Shown: piece after piece, positions 37,303 to 45,571 of the stretch | Numbering within the stretch: the stretch's first letter is position 1 | How the letters are laid out: every line of letters starts with the position of its first letter | DNA from: Salinicola endophyticus | GTDB taxonomy: Bacteria; Pseudomonadota; Gammaproteobacteria; Pseudomonadales; Halomonadaceae | Assembly: GCF_040536835.1 (NCBI RefSeq) | Contig: NZ_CP159578.1 | Span: 2,480,001-2,544,000 of the forward strand | Reading direction: 5' to 3' | DNA: 64,000 nt | Notes under the pieces: model-generated | Told to the model about the DNA's origin: nothing | The model's input: only the letters and a program-made list of their open reading frames with translations | The model's database searches: none | Translations under genes and position numbers: made by a program

Positions 37303-38811
37303 TCAATCAATGCCGGGCTCGAGTGTCAGGATCTGCATCGCGAACGACTCGGGCGTGACAGCATTGCCTTCCAGGTCCGTGAAATACAGGTAGACGCCTT
37401 TGCACTGCCGGCGTGTCACCGAGTTGTTGATATAACCTTCGACATAGCTCCAACCGTCGAAGCGCACGCCGCGGTCCTCTACCGACACCTGGATGATGGG
37501 ATTGTCGATCAAGTACGGGAACACGAACTTCACGACGCCTGGCTGGGAGACTTCATGCGATTGCAGTGCCCCGAGACCTCGGGAGAGCCCGTCCTGGCGC
37601 CACAGGAAATGCTGCGGGATGCCGGTAATGGCGCGTTTGGTCTCGTCGCCCACCACCACGTCGGAGAGTCCCGTCAGGCCGGCAGTGCGCTGGCCGCGCA
37701 CGTTCTTCGCCAGGGTGAAGCGTTCTTCCAGGCCTTCGCCCTTGTCGAACACCAACGCGCCGCTGAAGCCGTTTTCCGCGTCATCCTCGAGGCGTATTGG
37801 CCCACCGCCAGAGCGTAGCGTCATGCCCGGGCGTCCGGTGCTATTGTAGTTGGCATCGATGACAAACGGCCCCAGACCGGCATAGGGTGCGCATTCACGG
37901 AAAATGCCGGTATCGGTGATACGCACGGCTCGGCCGGTGCTATCGCGCACCACGACATCGCCGTCGTTGAGAGACACACCGCCCATCTTGCCAACGTGAC
38001 TGTCCGTGGCGAACACATCTGCCCAGCCGTAGGACATGCTGTTGCTCGAGGCAAAGCAGCGCATCATCTGCTGGCTTTTCAGCGTGCGCACGCAAGGATA
38101 GCCAGCCCCATCGGCTTGAGAGGCGTTGCCGAATGGGGATTCCGTGCCATCCGGGCGGCGCTTCTCCCACCAGTTGCCCACGAAAGTGCCGTTATAGATG
38201 AGCGCGGCCACGATCGCATCGCCACTCATGTACTCGAAAATATTATCGATGAAAGACGGCCCCTTGAGGTCGCGATCATATACGACGCCATTACCGCAGT
38301 TGTTGAATTCGTTGCGGACGAAACGGGTAGTCGTCGAGACGGCGTTATTGACGTCGCGGCAGCGCAACCCCGTACCGGTCATGATGAAGCGACAGTCCAC
38401 CACCGAGAAATGCACGGTGATTTCCTCGATGTCAATGGCGGTGCCAATCTGGTCAAAACGCACATTATGGAACAGGCCGTTATAGCCCCGGGCGGCGAAG
38501 GCGGTGATGCCTCGTTTCTCGCCACCGCCGTAGATGTGCAGATCGGAGATCACAGCACCCTGATTCGTGAACATCGGGCCCTCGATGTTGCCGGCAGGTC
38601 GCAGACGAGAGGCGCCACCATTGCGGTTGCGCGCCAGGCCACGCATGCTTTTGCCCTTCAGATCGACGGTCTGGGCGATGACATAATCGCCATCGGGGAC
38701 GAAGACAGTGCCCACGTCAGCAGCGTCGGCCATCGCTTGAAACGCAGCCGCGCTGTTCTGCTTGCCAGAAGGATCGGCGCCATAGTCGATAACGGTTTTC
38801 AGGTCAGACAT
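37303..38811 (-). CDS. Right-handed beta-helix protein, tailspike/pectate-lyase-like
   Basis: A 502-aa protein. The start TVIDYGADPSGKQNSAAAFQ with VGTVFVPDGDYVIAQTVDLKG is the classic opening of pectate_lyase_3/GH28-like beta helices and of phage tailspikes. The middle part has short repeated turns (IGTAIDIEEITVHFSVVDC, GNGVVYDRDLKGPSFIDNIF). The C-terminal about 100 residues (VVKFVFPYLIDNPIIQVSV, VYLYFTDLEGNAV) look like a separate beta domain. There is no signal peptide and no other phage gene nearby. RBS AAGGAG lies six bases before the ATG. A role in cutting or binding a surface glycan, perhaps as a leftover phage depolymerase, is inferred from fold and context. Confidence 0.75.
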   Translation of the reverse strand: MSDLKTVIDYGADPSGKQNSAAAFQAMADAADVGTVFVPDGDYVIAQTVDLKGKSMRGLARNRNGGASRLRPAGNIEGPMFTNQGAVISDLHIYGGGEKRGITAFAARGYNGLFHNVRFDQIGTAIDIEEITVHFSVVDCRFIMTGTGLRCRDVNNAVSTTTRFVRNEFNNCGNGVVYDRDLKGPSFIDNIFEYMSGDAIVAALIYNGTFVGNWWEKRRPDGTESPFGNASQADGAGYPCVRTLKSQQMMRCFASSNSMSYGWADVFATDSHVGKMGGVSLNDGDVVVRDSTGRAVRITDTGIFRECAPYAGLGPFVIDANYNSTGRPGMTLRSGGGPIRLEDDAENGFSGALVFDKGEGLEERFTLAKNVRGQRTAGLTGLSDVVVGDETKRAITGIPQHFLWRQDGLSRGLGALQSHEVSQPGVVKFVFPYLIDNPIIQVSVEDRGVRFDGWSYVEGYINNSVTRRQCKGVYLYFTDLEGNAVTPESFAMQILTLEPGID

Positions 38812-39020
38812 TTCATACTCCTTGGGTTGTACAGCGAGACAATGCTGGCACGGAGTCTGATGTCGTCACCATGATATGGCGGCGTGATATCGCCATATAC
38901 AACGGGAATGGAAAATCCATGAAAAAACTGGCCAAACGCCCGAGCGAGACAAACCAAGGCCATGCTGTAAACGGCACGTTTATCGATGGGAAAACCGTAG
39001 GGATTTAAGGGAGGCGATAT

Positions 39021-39104
39021 AGACTTACGAGAATGCTGTAGGGATTGGCAAGAATGCCGTATGGACTTACGAGAACACCCTATCGGCTTACGAGAACATG
39101 ATGC
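39021..39104 (+). repeat. Four-unit 21-bp tandem repeat
   Basis: Units lie at 39021-39041, 39042-39062, 39063-39083 and 39084-39104. The consensus is close to GGACTTACGAGAATGCCGTAT; CTTACGAGAA is exact in three units and degenerate in one. Two weaker units may precede it (about 38979-39020). It lies in the gap upstream of the beta-helix gene and could be a set of protein-binding sites. It lacks spacers, so it is not a CRISPR array. Confidence 0.75.
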
Positions 39105-39132
39105 GCGCAATCGATCCGTGGTGTGTTCGCCC

Positions 39133-39273
39133 TAGGTGCTGTCTGAAAAGTCGACGAGCGAAGGCAAGGCCGGGCGCGCAGCTAAGGCAAAAATCGGCGA
39201 AAACGGATCGGGCTGGCGCTCCAGACAATTTTTAACGCCGCATGGGCGAGCGCAGTACTTTTCAGACAGTGCC
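39133..39273. mobile_element. 141-bp MITE-like element or deleted IS5-family copy
   Basis: Terminal inverted repeats read GGTGCTGTCTGAAAAGT inward from the left end, and the right end reads GGCACTGTCTGAAAAGT on the other strand (15 of 17 bases match). TA is found directly outside each end (39131-39132 and 39274-39275), as a target duplication. The ends resemble IS5-family elements, whose tips often read GGxxCTGTCTGAAAAGT. No transposase fits in 141 bp, so it would need to be moved by a full-length element elsewhere in the genome. Confidence 0.75.
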
Positions 39274-39402
39274 TAAACGAGCCAAAACGTGCGTCTTCAA
39301 AAAACAGGTGCCCGGCTAGTAGGACTAGAGATGGAAGGCCTACGGATGGCAGGTCTACGAACTCGGGGATCATGGCGGTCATCAAGATAAGAGGTAGACG
39401 GG

Positions 39403-39430
39403 AAAAAACCAGCCCCGGGATCGCCGGGGC
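39403..39430 (-). terminator. Terminator of aceA
   Basis: On the minus strand GCCCCGG pairs with CCGGGGC (plus-strand 39424-39430 and 39412-39418), loop of five bases, followed within three bases by a run of six T (complement of 39403-39408). It lies about 45 bp past the aceA stop. Confidence 0.85.
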
Positions 39431-39475
39431 CAGGGTAAAACGCGGATCACGCGGTGTCGCGGCGGGCAGCCAGTC

Positions 39476-41074
39476 TCAGCCGAACTGGTTCATGGTATTG
39501 TGCGTACCGCCAGCCTTGAGTGCAGCGGCGCCGGAGAAGTACTCCTTGTGATCGTCGCCGATATTGGAGCCGGCCATATCCTGATGCTTGACCGAGGCCA
39601 TGCCGCGACGGATCTCCTGGCGCTGCACCCCGGCCACGTAAGCGAGCATGCCCGCTTCACCGAAATAGCCCTGGGCTAGTTCATCGGTCGAGAGCGCAGC
39701 CGTGTGGTAGGTCGGCAGTGTGATCAGATGATGGAACACACCGGCCTCCCGGGAAGCGTCGCGCTGGAAGTTCTGAACCCAGCGGTCGGCTTCAGCCGCC
39801 AGCTCGGAGTCGTCGTACTCGGCACTCATCAGTTGGGCGCGATCGTAGGCGGAGAGATCCCGGCCTTCGCTCTCCCAGCGGTCGAAGACCTGCTGGCGGA
39901 AGTTGAGCGTCCAGTTGAACGACGGCGAATTGTTGTAGACCAGCTTGGCATCCGGCACCACCGCCCGGATCCGGTCGACCATGCCGGCGATCTGGCCGAT
40001 GTGCGGCTTCTCGGTCTCGATCCACAGAAGGTCCGCCCCGTTCTGCAGCGCGTTGATGCAGTCCAGCACGACCCGGTCTTCGCCGGTGTCCGAGCGGAAG
40101 CGGTAGAGGCCGTTGGCCAGCCGCAGCGGCTTGCGCAGGTCGCCGTCGAGCTTGATCACGCTATCGCCCTCGTCGAGATCGTCGGCGCTGCAGATCGGCA
40201 CGGTGTAGAGGAAGCTGTTGTACTGATGGGCCAGATCGCCCGGCTCCTTGCTCACCGGCAGCTTCTGGGTCAGACCGGCGCCCAGCGAGTCGGTGCGCGC
40301 GACGATCACCCCGTCATCGACCCCCAGCTCCAGGAAGGCGTGGCGAACGGCGTTGATCTTGGCGACGAAGTCCTCGTGCGGCACGGTGACCTTGCCATCC
40401 TGATGCCCGCACTGCTTGGCATCGGAGACCTGGTTCTCGAGCTGGATGCAGCAGGCACCGGCTTCGATCATCTTCTTGGCCAGCAGGTAGGTGGCCTCCT
40501 CGTTGCCGAAACCGGCATCGATATCGGCAATGATCGGCACCACGTGGGTTTCGAAGTTATCGATCTTCTCGAGCACACCCCGCGCCGCGACCTCGTTGCC
40601 CTGCTTGCGTGCCTGATCCAGCTCACGGAAAAGGTGCGTGAGTTCCCGCGCATCGGCCTGACGCAGGAAGGTGTAGAGCTCTTCGATCAGTGCCGGCACG
40701 GCGGTCTTTTCATGCATCGACTGATCCGGCAAGGGGCCGAACTCCGAGCGCAGAGCGGCGATCATCCACCCGGAGAGGTAGAGGTAGCGCCCTTGGGTGG
40801 TGCCATGGTGCTTCTTGATCGAGATCATCTTCTGTTGACCGATGAACCCGTGCCAGCAGCCCAGGGACTGCGTGTAGCGAGACGGGTCACGGTCGTACTC
40901 GTGCATGTCTCGGCGCATGATCGAGGCGGTGTAGCGGGCGATATCCAGCCCGGTACGGAAGCGGTTCTGTGCCCGCATGCGTGCCACCGATTCGGGATTG
41001 ATATTGTCCCAGCGTCCTTCCTGCTCGCGACACAATCGCTTCAATGCGTCGAGGTCACTCTGGTAGATAGACAT
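39476..41074 (-). CDS. aceA: Isocitrate lyase (long form)
   Basis: A 532-aa glyoxylate-shunt enzyme that splits isocitrate into glyoxylate and succinate. It has IIADIDAGFGNEEATYLLAKK, CCIQLENQVSDAKQCGHQDG (the catalytic cysteine of the KKCGH signature, here KQCGH), VARTDSLGAGL, LLWIETEKP and LVYNNSPSFNW. The length of about 530 aa and the extra inserted segments match the ICL isoform of Pseudomonas and Acinetobacter rather than the shorter E. coli enzyme. RBS AAAGGAG lies six bases before the ATG. It is a single gene with its own terminator; malate synthase is not in the window. Two AAAAC-N4-GTTTT palindromes upstream may be operator sites. Confidence 0.95.
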   Translation of the reverse strand: MSIYQSDLDALKRLCREQEGRWDNINPESVARMRAQNRFRTGLDIARYTASIMRRDMHEYDRDPSRYTQSLGCWHGFIGQQKMISIKKHHGTTQGRYLYLSGWMIAALRSEFGPLPDQSMHEKTAVPALIEELYTFLRQADARELTHLFRELDQARKQGNEVAARGVLEKIDNFETHVVPIIADIDAGFGNEEATYLLAKKMIEAGACCIQLENQVSDAKQCGHQDGKVTVPHEDFVAKINAVRHAFLELGVDDGVIVARTDSLGAGLTQKLPVSKEPGDLAHQYNSFLYTVPICSADDLDEGDSVIKLDGDLRKPLRLANGLYRFRSDTGEDRVVLDCINALQNGADLLWIETEKPHIGQIAGMVDRIRAVVPDAKLVYNNSPSFNWTLNFRQQVFDRWESEGRDLSAYDRAQLMSAEYDDSELAAEADRWVQNFQRDASREAGVFHHLITLPTYHTAALSTDELAQGYFGEAGMLAYVAGVQRQEIRRGMASVKHQDMAGSNIGDDHKEYFSGAAALKAGGTHNTMNQFG

Positions 41075-41131
41075 GCTGTACTCCTTTGGGCGTCGGCTTC
41101 GTGACTATCTCTGCCGAAATCGTGACGACGA

Positions 41132-41145
41132 AAAACGCGCGTTTT
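41132..41145. promoter_or_regulatory. Palindrome AAAAC-GCGC-GTTTT upstream of aceA (proximal copy)
   Basis: A perfect 14-bp palindrome 58 bp upstream of the aceA start. A second copy with the same arms and spacing lies 241 bp further away, so a dimeric regulator may bind both. The regulator is unknown. Confidence 0.45.
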
Positions 41146-41372
41146 AATTCGATCAATGCTGCGTCTAGCGTCGTTCGGCAAGGTCACTATGGAAGCTCAG
41201 CGCCCAACCCCACAATCAGTACTTCGGTGGCGTAGGGGTAAGGCTTTTACCGAAAAATGCCGGTTTCAGCGGTTTTTGTAGTCATGTATGACATATGACC
41301 CTGATCCATCCAGCGATGTGAAAATGCTTTTCAAAAAACCCGGACGACGCTGCATAAGCAGAGACGCACATT

Positions 41373-41386
41373 AAAACAGGCGTTTT
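41373..41386. promoter_or_regulatory. Palindrome AAAAC-AGGC-GTTTT upstream of aceA (distal copy)
   Basis: It has the same AAAAC and GTTTT arms as the proximal copy, with a different 4-base centre. It sits about 300 bp upstream of the aceA start, suitable for looping. Function is inferred from the match only. Confidence 0.4.
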
Positions 41387-41683
41387 ATCATGACCTTGTG
41401 AGCACAGCGCCGGGATAACCCCGCAACGTCGAGCGACATCGATCGGCCACGGACGCGACAATACCTCTACGACCTTGGTCGAACGGGAGCTAGCCGATTT
41501 TCAAGCGTCGTGATGTTAATTTCCTACGCGGCGGCGCGATATCGCCCTGCCGGAAGCGCCTTGGTCCCCATAGCGACACCGGCATGGGTCATCTATCGAC
41601 ACGGGCATCGTGGGCGAATGGCGGTACTGAAGAGGGAGCAGGCGAGCGAATGGCGGTAATGGAGAGGCGGTAATGGAGAAAGA

Positions 41684-41711
41684 GCACCCCTCGGGCCATC
41701 GAGGGGTGCTG
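41684..41711 (-). terminator. Terminator of the biotin operon
   Basis: A perfect 11-bp inverted repeat of AGCACCCCTCG (41684-41694) and CGAGGGGTGCT (41701-41711) with a 6-base loop. It lies eight bp past the bioA stop. On the minus strand the stem is followed by CTTTCTCC, a short U-rich tail. Confidence 0.75.
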
Positions 41712-41718
41712 AAGGGCG

Positions 41719-43071
41719 TCAGGCGTCGGCGGTGGCGATCTCGAGCCCTTCCCGCGTGACCTCGGCGACGAGTTCCAGCTCTTCGTCACTGATCACGTAG
41801 GGCGGCATCCAGTAGATGACGTTGCCCAGCGGGCGCAGCATCACACCGCGGGAGATGGCGTGGCGGAAAACCCGCAGTCCGCGCCGCTCGCGGAAGTCGT
41901 AGGGGGTGAGGATGGATTTCTCCTTGACCATCTCGATCGCCAGCACCATCCCGGTCTGGCGTACGTCGCCGACGTGCGGGTGGTCGCGCAGCGGCTCGGC
42001 CAGGCGCCCCATCAATGCCGCCTTGTGGCGGTTGGCGGCGATCACGTCGTCCTGCTCGAAGATATCCAGGGTAGCCAAGGCCGCCGCGCAGGCGAGCGGG
42101 TTGCCGGTGTAGCTGTGGGAGTGCAGGAACGCCTTGAGCGTCTCGTAGTCGTCGTAGAAGGCGGCGTAGATCTCGTCGGTGGTCATCACCACCGAGAGCG
42201 GCAGATAGCCGCCGGTCAGCGCCTTGGAGAGACACAGGTAATCCGGGCGCACGCCGGCCTGCTCGCAGGCGAAGAGCGTCCCGGTACGGCCGAAGCCGAC
42301 CGCGATCTCATCGAAGATCAGCTGCACGCCATGGCGGTCGCAGGCCTCGCGTAGCCAGGTGAGGTACTCCGGCGGGTACATACGCATGCCGCCGGCACAC
42401 TGGATCAGCGGCTCGACGATCACCGCCGCCAATTCGTCGGCGTGGCGCGCCAGCGCCTTTTCCATCTCGGCGAAGCGCGCCCGGGCCTGCTCGACCCACT
42501 GTTCTCTGGGGAGCCCGAAGCCGTCCGGCGCCGGCACCTTGATCACGTCCAGCAGCAGCGAGCGGTAGGTATCGGTGTAGAGCGCCACATCTCCCACCGC
42601 CAGCGCCCCCAGGGTCTCACCGTGGTAGCCGTTGGTGATGGTGAGAAAGCGCCGCTTCTGCGGCTTTCCGACGTTGCGCCAGTAGTGGTAGCTCATCTTG
42701 AGCGCCACTTCGATCGCCGAGGAGCCGTTGTCAGCGTAGAAGCAGTGCCCCAACCCGGCGGGCGCGAGCCGCCCCAGGCGTTCGGAGAGCTCGATCACCG
42801 GCTGATGGGTGAAGCCGGAAAGAATCACGTGCTCCAGCTCGTCGAGCTGCGCCTTGATCCGCGCATTGATGCGCGGGTTGGCGTGGCCGAAGACGTTGAC
42901 CCACCAGGAGCTGACGATATCGAGATAGCGCTGGCCCTCGAAATCCTCCAGCCACACCCCCTTGCCACGCCGAATCGGTATCACCGGCAGCGTTTCGTGG
43001 TCCTTCATCTGTGTGCACGGGTGCCAGAGGCTGGCCAGGTCGCGCTGCATCCAATCGCTGTTACGGTTCAT
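41719..43071 (-). CDS. bioA: Adenosylmethionine-8-amino-7-oxononanoate aminotransferase BioA
   Basis: A 450-aa PLP enzyme converting KAPA to DAPA in biotin synthesis. It has the start LWHPCTQMKDHETLPVIPI, SSWWVNVFGHANPRIN, FYADNGSSAIEVALKM, NGYHGETLGAL, FDEIAVGFGRTGTLFACE and the Schiff-base lysine in LCLSKALTGGYLPLS, then YTGNPLACAAAL. It is the last gene of the bioBFHCDA operon, 52 bp after bioD, and ends just before a terminator. Confidence 0.96.
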   Translation of the reverse strand: MNRNSDWMQRDLASLWHPCTQMKDHETLPVIPIRRGKGVWLEDFEGQRYLDIVSSWWVNVFGHANPRINARIKAQLDELEHVILSGFTHQPVIELSERLGRLAPAGLGHCFYADNGSSAIEVALKMSYHYWRNVGKPQKRRFLTITNGYHGETLGALAVGDVALYTDTYRSLLLDVIKVPAPDGFGLPREQWVEQARARFAEMEKALARHADELAAVIVEPLIQCAGGMRMYPPEYLTWLREACDRHGVQLIFDEIAVGFGRTGTLFACEQAGVRPDYLCLSKALTGGYLPLSVVMTTDEIYAAFYDDYETLKAFLHSHSYTGNPLACAAALATLDIFEQDDVIAANRHKAALMGRLAEPLRDHPHVGDVRQTGMVLAIEMVKEKSILTPYDFRERRGLRVFRHAISRGVMLRPLGNVIYWMPPYVISDEELELVAEVTREGLEIATADA

Positions 43072-43123
43072 GTGTCGTCTCTTGCGGAGTGAAACCTCGC
43101 CGCCCCCCGCCCGAGCCGCGGGC

Positions 43124-43825
43124 TCAGCTCAGGCTGCCGAGCAGCGCGTCGAGGTCGAGCAGATCGGCGGTGGTCTCGGCGTCCGGCGTCTCCAGCCAGG
43201 GCACCACGCCCAGGCAGGGAGCGCCGCCGTGCTCGCCGAGCCAGTGCGCCAGCGCATCGAGGTTCTCCTCCATGCGCGGGGTATCGGGTTCGAGAATGTT
43301 GGCGACCCAGCCGGCCACGCGCACACCGTCGCGCTGGATTGCCTCCAGCGTCAGCCGGGCGTGGTTGATCGCACCCAGGCGCACGCCGACCACCAGCACC
43401 ACCGGTAGATCCAGTTCGATCACCAGATCGGAGATCGATTCACGCTCGTTGAGCGGCACCCGCCAGCCACCGGCGCCTTCGATGACGGTGAGATCGGCGC
43501 CGCGGGCGATCAGTGCGCGCATCGGCTCGGCCAGCATCGAGACGCCCAGTGCGATGCCCGCCTCACGCGCAGCGATATGCGGGGCGATCGCCGGCGCCAG
43601 GGCAACCGGGTTGACGCTGTCGTAGTCGAGCGCCGGACTGCACTCGGCCAGGATGGTGGTGGCGTCGCTGTTCCTGAGTCCTTCACGGGTCTGGTCGCAG
43701 CCGGAGGCGACCGGCTTGCCGCCGACCACGCTCAGGCCTCGACGGCGCGCGGCGGCCATCAAACCGGCGGTAATGAAGGTCTTGCCGACTTCGGTGTCGG
43801 TACCGGTGACGAATAGTGCTTGCAT
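43124..43825 (-). CDS. bioD: Dethiobiotin synthetase BioD
   Basis: A 233-aa ATP-dependent enzyme that closes the ureido ring of dethiobiotin. The P-loop is in FVTGTDTEVGKTFITAGLM. KPVASGCDQTREGLRNSDA, IEGAGGWRVPLNE and VVLVVGVRLGAINHARLT follow the family order. Length is typical. RBS GGAGG lies just upstream of the ATG, 16 bp after bioC. Confidence 0.95.
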   Translation of the reverse strand: MQALFVTGTDTEVGKTFITAGLMAAARRRGLSVVGGKPVASGCDQTREGLRNSDATTILAECSPALDYDSVNPVALAPAIAPHIAAREAGIALGVSMLAEPMRALIARGADLTVIEGAGGWRVPLNERESISDLVIELDLPVVLVVGVRLGAINHARLTLEAIQRDGVRVAGWVANILEPDTPRMEENLDALAHWLGEHGGAPCLGVVPWLETPDAETTADLLDLDALLGSLS

Positions 43826-43841
43826 GGGGGCTTCCTCCGCT

Positions 43842-44681
43842 TCAACGCTGCATCACAACCGTAGCCACACGATAACTGATCGGGATGCCGGCCGGTCTTC
43901 GGTATTCTTCGAATGCGGCCTCGAGCCGAGCCAAACGCTCGCGCCCGGTCAGCCCACGCGGTGTGTGAGCGGAAGATCGTGTGTGAACGGAAGAAGACGT
44001 GGCGGCAGCGACCACGGTATTGGCGCCGATCGCCTTGAGCGCCTGACGCGCCGCGGCCAGGTCGGGATACCAGCAGCGCCGGGTGGTGACCTCATGCCGG
44101 CACCCGCGCCAGCCGGGGCGCGCCAAGGTGGCGGCGAGCGTCTCCTCGGGCAGGAAGCGATTGACGTGGGCGCCATCATCCACCGCGCGCCAGGCGCCCT
44201 GCCACTCGCGCAGGCTGCCGTCGCACAGGGTGGTGAAAGCGAGATAGCCACCGGGGCGCAGCACCCGCCAGGCCTCGTCGAGTGCCGCCGCCAGCGAGTC
44301 GCACCACTGCAGGGCGAGGCTGGAGGCAACCAGATCGACACTGCCCGCCGCCAGCGGCAGCCGTTCGGCCGCGCCCGCGAGCCAGCGGATCGCCAGCTCG
44401 GGATGGCTGGCACGGGCGGCCGCCAGCATACCGGAGGCCAGATCCAGCCCCAGGGTGGTGCTGGCGTAGCGCCGTGCCAACGCGGCGGTCACATAGCCGG
44501 TGCCGCAGCCGATATCCAGCACCGCCGCCGGGCGGCAGTCGGCCGGCAGCCGCGCCAGCAGCGTGTCGGCCACCTCGCGTTGCAGTCCCGCCGCAGCGTC
44601 GTAGCTACTCGCGGCGCGGGAGAAGCCGCTGGCGATACGCCGCTGGCGCGCCAGCCGGGGGATATCCATCAGCTCACTCAT
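43842..44681 (-). CDS. bioC: Malonyl-ACP O-methyltransferase BioC
   Basis: A 279-aa SAM-dependent enzyme that methylates malonyl-ACP so the fatty acid pathway can make pimeloyl. It has the family start RIASGFSRAASSYDAAAGLQREVADTLL, the SAM loop VLDIGCGTGYVTAALA, LDLASGMLAAAR, LPLAAGSVDLVASSLALQW and GGYLAFTTL. Near the C-terminus an 18-bp tandem duplication (43961-43978 and 43979-43996) encodes the repeated SSVHTR/SSAHTP, a small insertion absent from the usual family pattern. It overlaps bioH by 4 bp (ATGA). Confidence 0.93.
   Translation of the reverse strand: MSELMDIPRLARQRRIASGFSRAASSYDAAAGLQREVADTLLARLPADCRPAAVLDIGCGTGYVTAALARRYASTTLGLDLASGMLAAARASHPELAIRWLAGAAERLPLAAGSVDLVASSLALQWCDSLAAALDEAWRVLRPGGYLAFTTLCDGSLREWQGAWRAVDDGAHVNRFLPEETLAATLARPGWRGCRHEVTTRRCWYPDLAAARQALKAIGANTVVAAATSSSVHTRSSAHTPRGLTGRERLARLEAAFEEYRRPAGIPISYRVATVVMQR
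43961..43996 (+). repeat. 18-bp tandem duplication inside bioC
   Basis: GTGTGTGAGCGGAAGATC is followed directly by GTGTGTGAACGGAAGAAG. The reading frame is kept, adding six residues. It may vary between strains through slippage. Confidence 0.7.
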
Positions 44682-45571
44682 GGCCGGCTCCCCACATCGG
44701 CGTGTTCGACGCGATTCGAGGTGATGAAGGCCACCAGTCGCGCGGCGACCTCGCTGGCCCGCTCCAGTGGAAAGGCGTGGCCCGCCGCCGCGATCCGCTC
44801 GGCACGTCCGGCGGCCGGCAGGCAGTCGGTGACGGCCTCGCAGGCGCCACCGGGCACCAGCGCGTCGTCAGCGGCGAACAGGTGCAGCTGGGCCGCGCTC
44901 AGCAGCCCCAGCGTCTCGCGCAGGTCCAGGGTCTCGAGCAGCGCAAGCCCTGCCAACGCCTGCTCCTGGGGCGTGTCCGCACAGGCGACGCAGAGCTCGC
45001 GGGCCAGGCGACTACCTGCCGGCCGCTGCGGTGCCTTCCCCTGCTGGGCGACCAGCTGGGCAAAACGCTCGAGGGTACGCGCCGGCGCGCGCTGAAACCC
45101 CTGGCGGAAGGCCGCGAAGGTTTCCGCCGCCATCGCTGCAGGCCAGCCCTGCCTCGCCACGAAGCTGGCATTGGCAGCGAAAGTGGTCAGACCGGGGGTC
45201 CGTTGACCGCGCCGAGCCGCCAGCGCAGTGGCGAGCATGCCCCCCAGTGACCAGCCACACAGCCAGGCGCCGTCAGGCAGCTCACGGTCGAGCGCTGCAA
45301 GCCAGGCATCGACGTCGTGGCAGGCCAGCCGCCCGCCCTCGGGGGATGTGAGCGCGGCGTAGTCGAGCAGCGTGATCTCCCAGCCGGGCAGATCCTGGCG
45401 TAGTGCGTTCGCCAGCGGCTCGAGCGGCGTCACCCCAAGGGCCCAACCGGGCAGAATCACTAATTGCCGTGAGTCGTGCCGGCCGGGTACTGGCAAGTCG
45501 GTCCGGCCCGGGTCAGCCGGGTACGCATCAGCGAGATGTCGGTCAGACAACTGGCGAGCGGCGGACGTCAT
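44678..45571 (-). CDS. bioH: Pimeloyl-ACP methyl ester carboxylesterase BioH
   Basis: A 297-aa alpha/beta hydrolase that removes the methyl group added by BioC once pimeloyl-ACP is made. VILPGWALGVTPLEPLANAL is the oxyanion region. The nucleophile serine lies in LCGWSLGGMLATALAARR, the acid in LFAADDALVPGGAC and the histidine in AAGHAFPLERA. No signal peptide. Its place between bioF and bioC, with 4-bp overlaps on both sides, supports BioH over a general esterase. BioG is an alternative but does not share the GWSLGG plus ADDALVP pattern. Confidence 0.88.
   Translation of the reverse strand: MTSAARQLSDRHLADAYPADPGRTDLPVPGRHDSRQLVILPGWALGVTPLEPLANALRQDLPGWEITLLDYAALTSPEGGRLACHDVDAWLAALDRELPDGAWLCGWSLGGMLATALAARRGQRTPGLTTFAANASFVARQGWPAAMAAETFAAFRQGFQRAPARTLERFAQLVAQQGKAPQRPAGSRLARELCVACADTPQEQALAGLALLETLDLRETLGLLSAAQLHLFAADDALVPGGACEAVTDCLPAAGRAERIAAAGHAFPLERASEVAARLVAFITSNRVEHADVGSRP

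Larger units (their letters stand above)
38812..39475. other. 664-bp gene-free region between the beta-helix gene and aceA
   Basis: It holds the 21-bp tandem repeat (39021-39104), the MITE-like element (39133-39273) and the aceA terminator (39403-39430). No supported coding region was seen. Confidence 0.7.
41075..41718. other. aceA upstream region, 644 bp without a gene
   Basis: It should hold the aceA promoter (minus strand). Two similar palindromes (41132-41145 and 41373-41386) are seen. Toward bioA there are short direct repeats of GAATGGCGGTA (around 41620-41680) and the bioA terminator. No coding region was supported. Confidence 0.6.

Noticed and set aside
39021..39104. CRISPR array
   Set aside because: The units are directly adjacent with no spacers, and no cas gene is present.
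38799..39110. 103-codon minus-strand frame with a seven-residue repeat
   Set aside because: The periodicity is only the 21-bp DNA repeat read in frame; it runs into the beta-helix gene in another frame and lacks a ribosome site.
39704..41104. 466-codon plus-strand open frame opposite aceA
   Set aside because: Antisense shadow of isocitrate lyase with no recognisable motif.
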